Positions 10,190 through 21,149 of a stretch of DNA of 64,000 nt are shown here, one piece after another. The translations under genes were made by a program, and so were the position numbers. The stretch spans positions 31,770,427 through 31,834,426 of the forward strand of contig OX442315.1 of the NCBI GenBank assembly GCA_949358305.1, read 5' to 3'. This stretch comes from Strigamia acuminata (lineage: Eukaryota > Arthropoda > Chilopoda > Geophilomorpha > Linotaeniidae). Each line of letters opens with the position of its first letter. Position 1 is the first letter of the stretch. The notes beneath the pieces were generated by a model. That model saw nothing but the letters and a program-made list of their open reading frames with translations. It ran no database searches and was not told the DNA's origin.

Positions 10190-10700
10190 TTTCGAAGTAA
10201 ATGAAAAGTTCAATGCTGTGCTAGATTTTTAATTTTCCGAAAAACTCTTTCTTAGAATTAAAATTTCTAAAAACTGATTAATTAGTTCCTTCCTGGTCCC
10301 TTTTTTGGCAGGTACAAAGTTCAAAGTCAACAAAGTATTGATTATTAGGAATTAATGGGTCAAAAACTACGATGTGGATATGAAATATAGATACCGTTAG
10401 TTGATTGAACCTCTTATTTAGATTTAAAAATTAAAATAAACTATTTTACCCAATGTCTCAATATTCATTTTTTTTTATTGAGCTGTTTCAGGTATCTGTA
10501 GAGGAAATGCTGATAAAATTATTGACTTTAAAATTTTGCATAACAGGAAATAAAATATCAAATACTTTTTACCAAAATTAATTTTTATTAAACCTAATTT
10601 GTGATGTAGATGTCCAATTCAAGGTTTTCATTCATTTTTTATATGTTTTATAATTTTAGATGGTAGCTGATGGCCTAGCTTGAAGAAAAATAAAATAACA
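10190..10700 (-). promoter_or_regulatory. 5' flank of the factor B-like gene, duplicated at 1-480
   Basis: This upstream region is conserved with the left end of the window, including 'ttggcaggtacaaagttcaa' (10303-10322), which is nearly identical in both copies. Shared segments in two promoter copies could be regulatory or just recent duplication. I saw no unambiguous TATA box or kappaB site. Confidence 0.45.
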
Positions 10701-10703
10701 ATA

Positions 10704-10916
10704 CAGGTTTAACCTCGCTATTGCGAACACTGTTATAACGAATTCTTCGCTATAACGAAATTTTATTATTTGGTTGTCCGCCCTAGTTCTTCCATGTTAA
10801 ATTATATTATATGTTATATTTTCTCGTTATAACGAAATACTCATTGTTAAACACATTCGCTATTACGAACAAGTTTTGCTCCCCCCGACCTGTTCGTAAT
10901 AGCGAGGTTCGACCTG
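10704..10916. mobile_element. 213-bp TA-flanked MITE
   Basis: Inverted ends CAGGTTTAACCTCGCTATTGC and the complement of CAGGTCGAACCTCGCTATTAC are flanked by TA on both sides. There is no coding capacity. Internal 'tataacgaa' phrases resemble those of the pogo-like elements at 2856 and 48223, so it is probably a related Tc1/pogo-type family. Confidence 0.8.
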
Positions 10917-11339
10917 TACACATTTATCTTACAGTACCGTATACAACTTTGGAGGAAAAAAATAGGAAACGCTTCCCGATTTTACATGTCAGTCATGCGT
11001 TGTTACATTTTTATTAAAAATTCGACTATAAATGATAGAATCTAATCGAAAAAAATCGAGATATTAAAATTTGGTCTTAAAAATCGTATAATATAATCGA
11101 TGTTTAATAACTACCGGTATTTACTTTTAAATTTTACATAACAAGAAATAAAATAAACACTTTTGACCAAAATTAATTTTTATTAACCCGAATTAGTGCA
11201 AAGAATGTCCAAATCAAGATATTCGTTTGTTTTAAAAAATTCTTAAATTTTTAGGTGGTGCCTGATGGCCTAGTTTGAAAAAAAGAAAAATAGAAAATAT
11301 CAATATAAACCATTTTTAAACTAACATTTATCCCGAAAC

Positions 11340-12712
11340 TTACTTAGCCCATTCGACTGACAATATCAGATGATCATAACCAAACCCTGAAACAGCAGCA
11401 ATGGCTTTAGCAGCATCTTCCCGATGATGAAAATTAATAAACGCAAAACCCTAAATAAATAAATTAAATAATTAATTTAAAAAAATATCAAACCAAAAAA
11501 CTTCTATCATTACCTTAGATTGACCGGTAGTCTTATCTTTCGCTAAATAAATCCGAGCGATAGAACCAAATGGTCGGAAAAGATCCTGCAAATCAGATTC
11601 ACGCGTATCTTCGGACAAATTAGTAACACGAATGGTTGCAGTTTCATCTAAAAATTAAAAATTAAAAATTAAAAACAAATAACCATAAAAAATTAAGAAA
11701 AATTAAATCAACCTCGGCGTGTTGGTTGCATGGATTCTCCTCTGCGATTTCCACCATCTCTCAAACTTGGCGGAACATATTTCCCAGTTTTGGGTTTTTC
11801 ATCGGCAGCACCCGCTGGCGAACCCGCAGCAGCTGGCTTCTTCTCATCACCCTTCAGTGTTTCTTGCAACGGTCCCAAAGTATCTTTGTACGGACATTGA
11901 GTGGTCCAATGATCTTCTTTACAAATACGACAACGGACCATTTTTGTGCCACGAATCTTCGCCAATGCATCATCTTCAGATGGTTTTTCCTCCTAATCAA
12001 ATAAATTCAATTACAATAAATCATTTAAACAAAAAAATCGATTGTTTCAGCCGTTAAAAAAGCGTTTTCTACTGATTTAACGACGAAAAACGTTTAAGTT
12101 GATTGCAAATCGCCCGTTTAAATGTTACAAAAGCGGTTTGTATTCGTTTAAATGTTTGATTTACTTCTTTGTTGGTAATAAATTGCATGTAAATGTCTTC
12201 CGTTATGGTAGTTGTAGCTGGATTTGGACCTGGTTTGTCTTTAGAAGCAGCTCCAAATTTTTTCCATGTTTTTCGTTTAGCAATTGATTTCGAGACGATT
12301 CTGGTTTCGACTTTGTACTGGCGAATAACCTTAAAATTGAAAATAATTTAATAAAATTAGGTTTAACATCGTCGGGAATGTAAATTTGATCTAAATTGAA
12401 TTGATTTACTTTGACTTTCTTCCCATCTTCATTAAGTTTGTATTCCGTCACAGTTTTATAACCTTTGTCAAAGATTTCAGTGGGCAAAGGAATAGTATCT
12501 GAAATGCGAAAAATATGTCAGCAAACTCGAGTCCTATTTACGTCATCACAAGTAAACTGTGTCAAGTCAACGTGGATTTTTACCTTCGCCTTCTTCTACT
12601 TGATCTGCCCAACTGGACTTCACTCTAAGAAATAGGGTAGAAATAGTTTGATTACCTACACTCTTTAATGTTTATTTCATTGTAATTCTTACTCTGAATC
12701 GGCAGACGGCAT
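11340..12712 (-). CDS. EIF3G: Translation initiation factor eIF3 subunit G
   Basis: The gene starts at ATG 12712 (MPSADSE, then [11 protein letters not shown] as in the family's N-terminus). It continues through the eIF3G core ([14 protein letters not shown], then a KTWKKFG segment), a CCHC-type zinc finger ([13 protein letters not shown]), a proline/alanine-rich linker with [10 protein letters not shown], and a C-terminal RRM ([33 protein letters not shown]) ending ...SVEWAK. The RRM RNP motifs are recognisable. eIF3G is a cytoplasmic subunit of the eIF3 complex that contacts 40S and mRNA and supports scanning and reinitiation. Introns are short. It is divergent with the first NTMT1 gene, 667 bp apart. 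Confidence 0.95.
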
Positions 12713-13379
12713 GTTTTGGGGCTCGGACAAATGGACAAACACAGCTCTGTAATTTGATTTGTTTTATTCCAGTTCAGTTGTGAATACGCCCGGTATACGT
12801 AATAGGATTATTAATGACGTCATTAACGCTTCGTAATCGATTTAAACTTTATAAAATATTTAGTTTATAATACTTTTAATTTTGAAAACAATTCAATAAT
12901 AAATTTTGGTATCGATTCATTATTTAAAAAAATTATTTTTAATAATATCGATATCTGCGAAGACTAAAACGTGATTCAAATCGGTAGCACACGAAAAGGA
13001 TTTTTTTTTTAATTTTATTTAATTTTATGATCTATAAATTTCATTAACAAACACACAAACGATGGAAAATTTCCATCTTTTGTTGTTTTAAAAAAATAAA
13101 ACACAAACATACTAAAAAAAAAATATGTAGCAATCTTCCTGGCCATGTCACATTTTTGTCACACGTACCAGAGGGAAAAATGGCGGGTCATGTGAAAATT
13201 ACAATTTGGAACGTGTAGTGGAATACTTGGCTACAGGTAGAACTAGGAGGGAGTTTAACGGTATGATAACAGTACATAAGTCTCGCTTTCTGTATTCGCA
13301 TATTCTTTTTGGATTTTAAAATTTTTCTTTTATTTTTTTTTTTTACATTCGCGCCTACAGATCTTTGGATTGAATAGAA
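12713..13379. promoter_or_regulatory. Shared intergenic region between EIF3G (-) and NTMT1 copy 1 (+)
   Basis: Head-to-head spacing makes this the likely promoter region of both genes. The right part is a recently inserted copy of the 190-bp repeat (13129-13313), so part of the upstream region of NTMT1 copy 1 is repeat-derived. No clear core promoter motif was identified. Confidence 0.5.
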
Positions 13380-14606
13380 ATGTCGTCCCAGCCAGCGAAG
13401 AGATTGAGGTTAGATGTGGAGGCATCGGATAAAGACCAGTTCTACACTGTAGCCAAGAAATATTGGGAAAAGATCCCACCGACTATTGATGGAATGCTTG
13501 GAGGTTTCGGCTACATTTCTAAAACTGACATTCAGGGTTCTGAAAAATTTCTCAAGCCGTTATTAGTGGTAATTCAGTTAATAGCATTGCTAATTGCTAA
13601 AAATAGATCTTTTCCTACTTAAAAATGCACTTTGCATTCAATGAATGCGTTTTTCATACCAAAAAAATGCATTGTTCACATAAACAAATGCACTTTTCAT
13701 ATTAAAAAATGCACTTTTCATATTAAAAAATGCACTTTTCATATTAAAAAATGCACTTTTCATATTAAAAAATGCACTTTTTATATTAAAAAGTGCACTT
13801 TTGTATTAAAAAATGCACTTTTTATATTAAAAAATGCACTTTTCATATTTATAAACTCACTTTTTATTTTAAAAAATTGTGCTTTTATGCATTTTCTGTT
13901 ATTAAGTCCACATTTAACGGGTTATAAACTGGCAATTTACAAACTGCTGTAGTTAAATTTATTGAACCACCAACTAAAAGAAAAGAAAAGAATCTAATCG
14001 AAAATTATGTATAATTTTTAGGCTAAAAGAAGACCAATGGGAGCACATCGAGCCCTCGACTGTGGGTCGGGAATCGGCCGCGTGAGCAAGCATCTTCTTT
14101 TACGACTAGTTAAAACTGTCGATTTGCTTGATCAAAATCAAGTTTATCTTGACGAATCATACAATTACTTAGCAGAAGATGCTGCAGGCATCGACAGGCG
14201 CGTCTGTATGGGTAAATAACTCGTTTTAATGCAATAAAAAAGGAATTTAAAATGATTTCTTCCATCAGGTTTACAAAATTTCATCCCTGATGCGAACAGG
14301 TATGACCTTGTTTGGTGCCAGTGGGTGCTCATGCAGCTGAGGGACGACGACGTGGTGGATTTCTTCCGTCGCTGCAGTTCAGGGCTCACGAAGAACGGAT
14401 TAATAGTGCTTAAGGAGAACATCACCTCGTCTGGAGATATTGAAATCGATGAAACGGACAGCAGTGTGGCACGATCGCTTAAGTTGTTGCGCAGTTTGAT
14501 TCGCAAAGCGGGTTTTTCAATCATTAAGGAGCAACGGCAACAAAAATTCCCTAAAGTACTGTATGAAGTGCGTATGTTTGCTTGTGCTATTAAGGATCCA
14601 GCGTGA
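13380..14606 (+). CDS. NTMT1: N-terminal Xaa-Pro-Lys methyltransferase, tandem copy 1
   Basis: Three exons (13380-13568, 14022-14211, 14269-14606) give about 238 residues, close to the ~223 of vertebrate NTMT1. Diagnostic blocks are YWEKIPPTIDGMLGGFG, the SAM-binding motif LDCGSGIGRVSKHLL, VWCQWVLMQL and NGLIVLKEN. The enzyme transfers methyl groups from SAM to the alpha-amine of proteins beginning (Met)-X-Pro-Lys, for example RCC1 and ribosomal proteins. The N-terminal leader carries a short basic stretch (AKRLRL) that may be a nuclear signal. A second gene with identical intron positions follows 730 bp downstream. Intron 1 holds a 21-bp tandem array. Confidence 0.93.
13620..13880. repeat. 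Intronic minisatellite, ~21-bp unit (NTMT1 copy 1 intron 1)
   Basis: About ten copies of 'tgcacttttcatattaaaaa' with small variants run head to tail. The unit gives spurious open frames of the type CTFHIKK. It is related in style to other intronic arrays in this window (19300, 58000, 60500), all alternating TGCA-T-tract and A-tract phrases. Confidence 0.9.
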
Positions 14607-15338
14607 ATTCCCCGTGTTTTGATTAATTTGGTGTTTCCCTCTGAAAAATTATTTTATTTTTCTTTAATTATTATTTTTTTTCTTTTTTTAATTTTTTTTT
14701 AAAGTTTATTTATTAATTGGTTTTAATTATTTTTTTTTTTATTTAAAATAATTATTACGTAATCCTTTTCTCTTTAAAGTTGACTTTTTATTAGTGTTAA
14801 AGGGATGAGTTTTTGTATAAATAACATAATTTGGTTCGATCTTTCAGTTTTTATTGTAAATACTGTTCATATTTGAATGTCTTGTGGCCGAAAGTAAATT
14901 TAAAGCAGTTTCAAACGTTTTATGATGGAAGAACCGACATGCAGAACAATTCCTGAAATTTTCATTTTGAAAATGGCTGTACCCAATTGTATAAAAAATA
15001 CACACCTGGAAAATGTGAAGGAAAAAAAATGTAAACGTTTCAGGCTTGTTTGTCTTCTTAAAATATGTATACTTTTAGAAAAAAATAAGAAAAAAAAATA
15101 TGGTTGTGTGATTTTTATTTTCAGTATTATGTATACCTTGTACATAAAACCGAATTTTAAATGATGTGTTTTTGTTTTTTTTTTTATATTAAAATCAATA
15201 TTGGTTGAATTTGTTGCCTTTTTTTGTCGTAATGAAAACAAACAAACACAAAATATAGAAACAAAATGGAAGAATAGAATTTAAGATCGTCAATGGATGG
15301 CGCCACTGTTGCTCACTGAGAAGTAACGGCAGTTGAGT
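14607..15338. other. Intergenic region between the two NTMT1 copies
   Basis: AT-rich with long T tracts. It should contain the 3' UTR of copy 1 and the promoter of copy 2. Short frames on both strands (14900-15240) are low-complexity and show no conservation that I recognise. Confidence 0.5.
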
Positions 15339-16486
15339 ATGGACGAAACGTGCGAACAACTCGAAGATAATGTACAAAAGCATGAAAAGTTTTATGAGAC
15401 TGGTAAAGTGTATTGGGAAACCGTGACTCCGGACGTGAATGGCATGTTAGGAGGTTTTGGTCAGGTTTCTTCGAGCGATGTGGACGGTTCAACGAAATTT
15501 TTGCAACGTTTTTTAAAGGTTAAAATGGTTTTTATTTTGATAATCGACTCAAAAAATCGTTTTTATTTTGATCATCGACCCAAAAAATTGTTTTTAATTT
15601 GATTATCGACCCAAAGATTGTTTTTATTTTGATAATTTATTTTACTTTGTTTATAGAGACCCTTAAATTCTGTACAAAATCAACGTGTGCTAGACTGTGG
15701 AGCCGGGATAGGCCGAGTAACAAAACATCTTTTAATGCATAATTTCGATTATGTAGACATGGTGGAGCAATGCCAGGCTTTCATTAACGAATCTTATAAT
15801 TATATTGACGATTCGAAAAATCAAATTGAACGACGTATTTGCTCGCGTAATTATATTTTTTCCAGGGTTGCACCGAATATTCGGTTTGTATTCAGTTTTT
15901 CTATCAAAAAACCGAATATAACCCTAACATTCGGCCGAATTAAATGATTAGCATTTTTTCATGTAAAGCTTCGCCTTTTTTAGGGTAAATACGGATAATT
16001 TCACTGTACAAACTGCATTTTATAGGGTAATCTTTATGTTTTTATGTAAAAATTGCTTTTTTTTAATTATTATTCAGTTATTCGGTTTTCGGTGCAACCT
16101 TAATTTATTCATTTATTTCAGATTAATTAATTTTGATTTTATTTCCAGCTTTGCAGACATTTATGCCGGAAAATAACCGCTACGACGTTATTTGGTGTCA
16201 GTGGATCTTGGCTCACATCAAAGACGACGACGTTATCAAATTTTTCCAGCGATGTAAAACAGCGCTTCGAATCAACGGATTGTTGGTTGTGAAAGATAAT
16301 GTGACATCAGCGGATGAAGTGGAGATGGACGAACGAGACTGTACCTTATCTAGACCTCTTCCTCTGTGGCGAGAACTAATTAACAAAGGCGGATTCGAAA
16401 TCACACGCGAAACGAAACAAACACGATTTCCGAGAGAATTATACGAAGTTCGCATGTTTGGCTGCGAGTTGACCAACTCCAGCTGA
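15339..16486 (+). CDS. NTMT1: N-terminal Xaa-Pro-Lys methyltransferase, tandem copy 2
   Basis: Exons 15339-15518, 15657-15846 and 16149-16486 encode about 235 residues. Exons 2 and 3 have exactly the same lengths (190 and 338 nt) and phases as in copy 1. Motifs include [28 protein letters not shown] (canonical DCGAGIGR), [15 protein letters not shown] and NGLLVVKDN. Residue identity with copy 1 is roughly half by eye, so the duplication is old and both copies look functional. Different substrate preference, as for vertebrate NTMT1 and NTMT2, is possible but not shown. Intron 2 contains a hAT-type MITE. Confidence 0.93.
15863..16102. mobile_element. hAT-type MITE in NTMT1 copy 2 intron 2
   Basis: Left end CAGGGTTGCACCGAATATTC and right end ...GGTTTTCGGTGCAACCTTA are inverted. 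Flanking 8-mers attttttc (15855-15862) and atttattc (16103-16110) match at 7 of 8 positions, as for an aged hAT target duplication. The 'accgaat' and 'attcggt' phrases repeat internally. There is no coding capacity. Confidence 0.75.
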
Positions 16487-16639
16487 ACAGAATAAAATTG
16501 ATATTCATTTTTGTTAACTTGTTATTTCAATTTCTTTTTTTAATGTTGAAATAAAATATTGATTTTACACCGAATTCCGCGCATACAAAATACAAAACGA
16601 AATTCCCACACATTTGTTTATTCCATCGACATTTTATTT

Positions 16640-17340
16640 TTATGCTTTAACAGCGTACAATCGCTTGGGCCAAATACGGCGCTTCCTCGTTTCTTTACGG
16701 GTACGTTTGAATTTATCCTTTCTGCTCAACGCTCTGCGGATAGCACGGGTCTTCTTGCGACGTAAATCCAATGGCTTATGTTTGTTTCCCTTGTAATACT
16801 TTCTTAAGTTATCCTTTTGTGTTTGATGGATGACGGTCAACACTCGCGCGATTGATTTTCTCACAACGCGGCTAAAAGAAAAAATATATATATTATTAAA
16901 TTGTTTAATTAGGAGTTTGGTAAGTGCAAAGCAAATTTAGCATCAGTCCTATCGATCCAATATAAATTTTGATTTTGTTCAATAATTTTCACTTAAATAA
17001 CAAGTCATCATTTGCTAGAATTTTTTGGTTCGTACAAAAATTCAAAACTTACATTTTGGATAACTTAGAGGCTGGTCCACCGGTGACTTTAGCAACACGA
17101 AGAGCTGCTAATTCCTGCTTCAATTCCTCCAATTGTTTTAGCAAGTCTTCCTTTTTCTTGCCACGCAACTCGTGGGCCTTTACTTTCGGCTGCAAATTTA
17201 AAAATATTAAGTTTAGTTGATAAATACTATTGGTAACGAGTGATGGTGACCATGATTATGTTATTCCAAATGATTTGGACATTAGATGGGTTAAATTATT
17301 AAAAAGATAAACTAGATTTGGAATAACATGTACCTACCAT
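16640..17340 (-). CDS. RPL35: 60S ribosomal protein L35 (uL29)
   Basis: The first coding exon is the ATG alone (17338-17340), followed directly by a GTAGGT donor. Exon 2 encodes [20 protein letters not shown] through [14 protein letters not shown], and exon 3 encodes [20 protein letters not shown] through ...RLYAVKA. Length (about 123 residues) and sequence match the eukaryotic family throughout. The protein lies at the peptide exit tunnel of the large ribosomal subunit. An intron straight after the start codon is common in ribosomal protein genes. It is divergent from JMJD6, sharing a 510-bp upstream region. Confidence 0.97.
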
Positions 17341-17850
17341 TTTACCGCAGTCTAACAACCACCGGAAGTGGATGAAACCGGAACTACCCTCGAAGAATGT
17401 GCTTATGACGAGGATTCTAAACCCTGAAAGGCTCCGTCCATGTTATTCGTAAGTGCAATGCCCATGCGCAGAAAATAGATAGGGTTGTTTTTATCTATTC
17501 GCACCATCTTGTGACAGTCAGATAAACATTGGTGATTATTGTTTCTGAGTGTGCTTTTGTTGTGATGGTTTAAAACTCAGAAAGAGACCTGTAAATTTGA
17601 TTTGTGTTTATCAATAATAAAATTAAATATTTTATAGTAAAACCGTTACATTATTTTTTTTGCGCATGCGTATAGCATCACGAAGTTTTGGAATAGCATG
17701 TAGGGGTCTTCCAGGGGCTAGACACTCGTATTAATGTGACGCTATACACTCGAGGTGGTTGTTGATTGGAAATATGGTGGTGTTTAAAACATCGAAATTA
17801 ATTACTATTATTTCCTACAGATTACGAATCAACGCTGCAGGTGGTGAACA
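17341..17850. promoter_or_regulatory. Bidirectional RPL35/JMJD6 promoter with ETS- and NRF1-like sites
   Basis: ACCGGAAGTG at 17361-17370, just upstream of the RPL35 ATG, matches the ETS/GABP core. TGCGCATGCGTA at 17661-17672 nearly matches the NRF1 palindrome, and CCCATGCGCA at 17461-17470 is a half-like site. These elements are typical of housekeeping bidirectional promoters in animals. The role here is inferred from sequence only. Confidence 0.55.
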
Positions 17851-19817
17851 ATGGATCACAGGGTAAAGAAAAGAATTAAAGAAGCAAAAAGAAGATCCCG
17901 CCCAGGTGAAATTAAAGCAGAATTGACACCATTTTGGGTTCAATGTTATTTATGTTAATTACACAAAATTTAACAGAGCTAAATGAAAAACACGCCTGGG
18001 TTAAACTTGACTACGCTTCAACGTTTGATCTATCATTTAACACAGTCAAGGATAATGTGCAAAGGATACACGCCAGTCACATGAGTGTTGAAGAATTCGT
18101 CGAGCATTATGAAAAGGTCTATAAACCCGTGGTCATCGTGGGCTGCCAAGAGAATTGGAAAGCTAAAGAAAAATGGACATTAGAGGTAAATTAAGGTTGG
18201 TTTTTTAGATAAAAACGTGGCCGAAAATTATTAAAGTGACTTTTTATTACAGAAATTGGCCAGGAAGTACAGAAATCAGAAGTTTAAATGTGGCGAAGAT
18301 AATAAAGGATACAGCGTGAAAATGAAGATGAAATATTTTGTAAAATATATGGAAACATCAAAAGATGACAGTCCATTGTACATATTTGACAGTAATTTTG
18401 GAGAGGTGCGATTACAAGCCAACAAACGCAAAAAAAACCCGAAAATTTGATCGAGTAATTCATATTATTTTGTATATTTTACAGCATCCGAGGCGTAAAA
18501 AGCTAATGGAAGATTACGAAGTTCCAAAATATTTTTCTGATGATTTATTTCGTTACGCCGGTGAAGTGAAAAGGCCTCCTTATCGTTGGTTCGTGATGGG
18601 TCCTCCTCGGTCTGGTACGGGCGTTCATATTGATCCTCTTGGAACTAGTGCCTGGAATTCTTTAGTTAAAGGTCACAAAAGGTTTGTTTTGGATTTATTT
18701 ATTTTATTTTTTATTTTTTTATTTTTTGTTTGTATTGACAGATGGTGTCTACTACCGACGACAACACCTCGTGAACTTGTCAAAGTCCGTCCGGAAGAGG
18801 GTGGAAAGCATTTAGACGAAGCGGTAACGTGGTTTAAGTATGTGTATCCACGCACTCAGTCACCTGATTGGCCTCAAGAATACAAACCTGTAAATAAAGG
18901 AGTTTGGAATTTGAATGAAGGAAAAAAATTAATTTTTTTAAAAATATTTTTGTGGTTTTTGAATTGATTTTAGGTTGAAATTTTGCAAAGGCCTGGCGAC
19001 ACGGTTTTTGTGCCTAGCGGTTGGTGGCATGTTGTTGTAAATTTGGACATGACCATTGCTGTGACTCAGAATTTTTGCAGTAAAACTAATTTTCCAGTTG
19101 TTTGGCATAAAACAGTGCGAGGGCGGCCCAAATTGTCTCGAAGATGGCTTAAAAACTTGAAGGTATGTGAGCATGACGTTTGAGGCAGCACCATCGGACA
19201 TAAATGTTATAATTTTTAAGTTTTATACTAAAAAGTACATAAAAAAATACATAAAATGAAGTTTTATGACTTTTGTATGGTGGTATTATATACTTTTTTT
19301 CATATAAAATGTATTTTTATTGTCTAAAATTGATTTAAAATGTATTTTTGTATTTAAAAATGCATTTTATTGTCTAAAATTGATTTAAAAATGCATTTTA
19401 TTGTCTAAAATTGATTTAAAAATGCATTTTATTGTCTAAAATTGATTTAAAATGCATTTTATTGTCTAAAATTGATTTAAAAATGCATTTTATTGTCTAA
19501 AATTTGTTTAAGATGCTGAAAAAGTTCATATATTTAATTACGTTTGCTTAGGTGTGAGAAATGTTGGTTCTTCCGTCTCTGGTTATTATTCCTATTTAAA
19601 CTCTGGGATTTTAATGTTTAATTCAACATAGGAACGTCGTCCTGAAATTGCTTCGTCAACGAGCGATGTTGACTTAACGAAAACGACTGGAGTTACGTCG
19701 GACAGTTCGAGTGGTTCCAGTTCATCCTCAACTTCAAGCGAATCCAGTTGCTGTTCGAGTTCTGAAAGTGATGACAGTGGTCAAGAGAGTTTATCGGATC
19801 GTAAACGCAAAAAGTAA
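17851..19817 (+). CDS. JMJD6: JmjC-domain hydroxylase/demethylase JMJD6
   Basis: ATG 17851 opens [18 protein letters not shown], the family's basic N-terminus. Exons then give [51 protein letters not shown], and the JmjC iron ligands in GVHIDPLG (H, D) and GGWWHVVVN (H). The segment [20 protein letters not shown] follows, and the last exon (from about 19633) is a serine-rich tail ending in DRKRKK, as in the vertebrate protein. JMJD6 is a nuclear 2-oxoglutarate/Fe(II) oxygenase, best supported as a lysyl-5-hydroxylase of splicing factors. The final intron contains a 29-bp tandem array. Confidence 0.96.
19300..19512. repeat. Intronic minisatellite, ~30-bp unit (JMJD6 last intron)
   Basis: About seven copies of 'tgcattttattgtctaaaat' followed by 'tgatttaaaaa' lie head to tail, with little divergence between units. 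The unit shares the TGCATTTT and CTAAAA phrases with other intronic arrays in this window. Confidence 0.9.
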
Positions 19818-21149
19818 TTCAACTAACACAATTTTTAAAATAAAACAACATTTTCCTCTGAAAATTCATTTCATTATTTTTTTTAAATAAATAAATAAAT
19901 AATGAATTTAAAAAAAAATAAGATAAGGAAACTGACATTGGATTTCAAAGTACAACTGAAATTTATTATTTTTTTTCTATTTTTCACAAAGGAACATGAA
20001 TTTAACCTTCGTACTATCATGATAAACTAGAAATTTGATAGTCTTAACTAATACAAAAATAAGTCAACAAAATGTGCGAAATTTATAAATAAAATAAAAA
20101 AAAATTGGACGAAATCTAGTGAATATTGTTTCTTTATTAGCCAGGATGATATGTAAGGTACAAAAACGGTACTCTCTTGTCTTTTTAGTAAGAAAAAAGA
20201 GAGGGTGGAGTCAAGCTTACTCTCAAGATCTTCTTTACTATTGTGAGTGTATTTTTTTGTTGTGTCGACCAACTATTCTATTTTTTATTTTATTTTTATG
20301 GTATCGGTAAAATTCAATGGGCTTGATTTAATTTTTTTCTATTTTATTGATTCTAATTTGAACATTTTCGTTTATTTCTAGGAGGAAGACATCAATTTCA
20401 CCATGACTTTGTCCATGTTTTGGTTTTTTCTTCATTTTAAATGATTTTTTTCTTCTCGCTGGGGGAAAAATGCGAGCAAATTTTATTCCGTCGTTAGTGT
20501 AGTTTGTCATGCGCTTGTCACTACGAGCAAAAATTTATCAGCTGATAAGTGTTTACATACACTACCTTTTTGCCTTAATATTGTACGTTTATGACAGGAA
20601 CGACGTGTGATATACTTATTCTCGCATTCACTAAACTAGATTATATCATTTGCCTTATTTTTTGATGTGGGATTTTTAGTTTTTTCACGTTTTTTGTAAC
20701 GAGTGTTGCTTTTCTTTATTAAATTAAAAATGCAGTATTTTATGTTAATGGCGAGTTTTAGCGATTCGTCAAACCGCTTGATTAGGTTTTAAATTAGAAA
20801 TACATTTTTAGAGTAGAGGATTTCAATTTTCAAATGTTTTAGCCATCTATCACGAATGGCAATAAAAATTGTGCATAAAAATGTGTCATATTTGATTAAG
20901 AATCACAACATTTTCTTTTTATTAATTTCCTACTTTCGAAGGATTTTGTGACGTTTTTAACGTCATCATTTATATCCAATTGAACTGGTAGAAGATAATT
21001 TCAAATCACTATTAAAATCCAGCTACAGATGTCGCGGTAAAACAGCCGGAAACACTAGTCTTGAGCCAAACGTCTGCTTTAGTTGGTATTAAGTGATTCG
21101 CTTGGCGGTTTTTAATGTGTTCCATCGATATTTTCTTTTCACATGGGTC
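19818..21149. other. Intergenic region between JMJD6 and ERMP1
   Basis: AT-rich with JMJD6 3' UTR material at the left (poly(A)-like AATAAATAAATAAAT near 19886) and the ERMP1 promoter at the right. Short minus-strand frames (20048-20272, 20328-20510) were examined. The latter is lysine-rich and starts near a TCAGCTGA palindrome, but no splice chain or homology supports a gene. Confidence 0.45.

Noticed and set aside
13632-13952. Plus-strand frame rich in CTFHIKK repeats
   Set aside because: Product of the intronic 21-bp tandem array inside NTMT1 copy 1.
20328-20510. Lysine-rich minus-strand frame starting MTNYTNDGIKFARIF
   Set aside because: Plausible start, but no downstream exon with matching phase or recognisable family was found.
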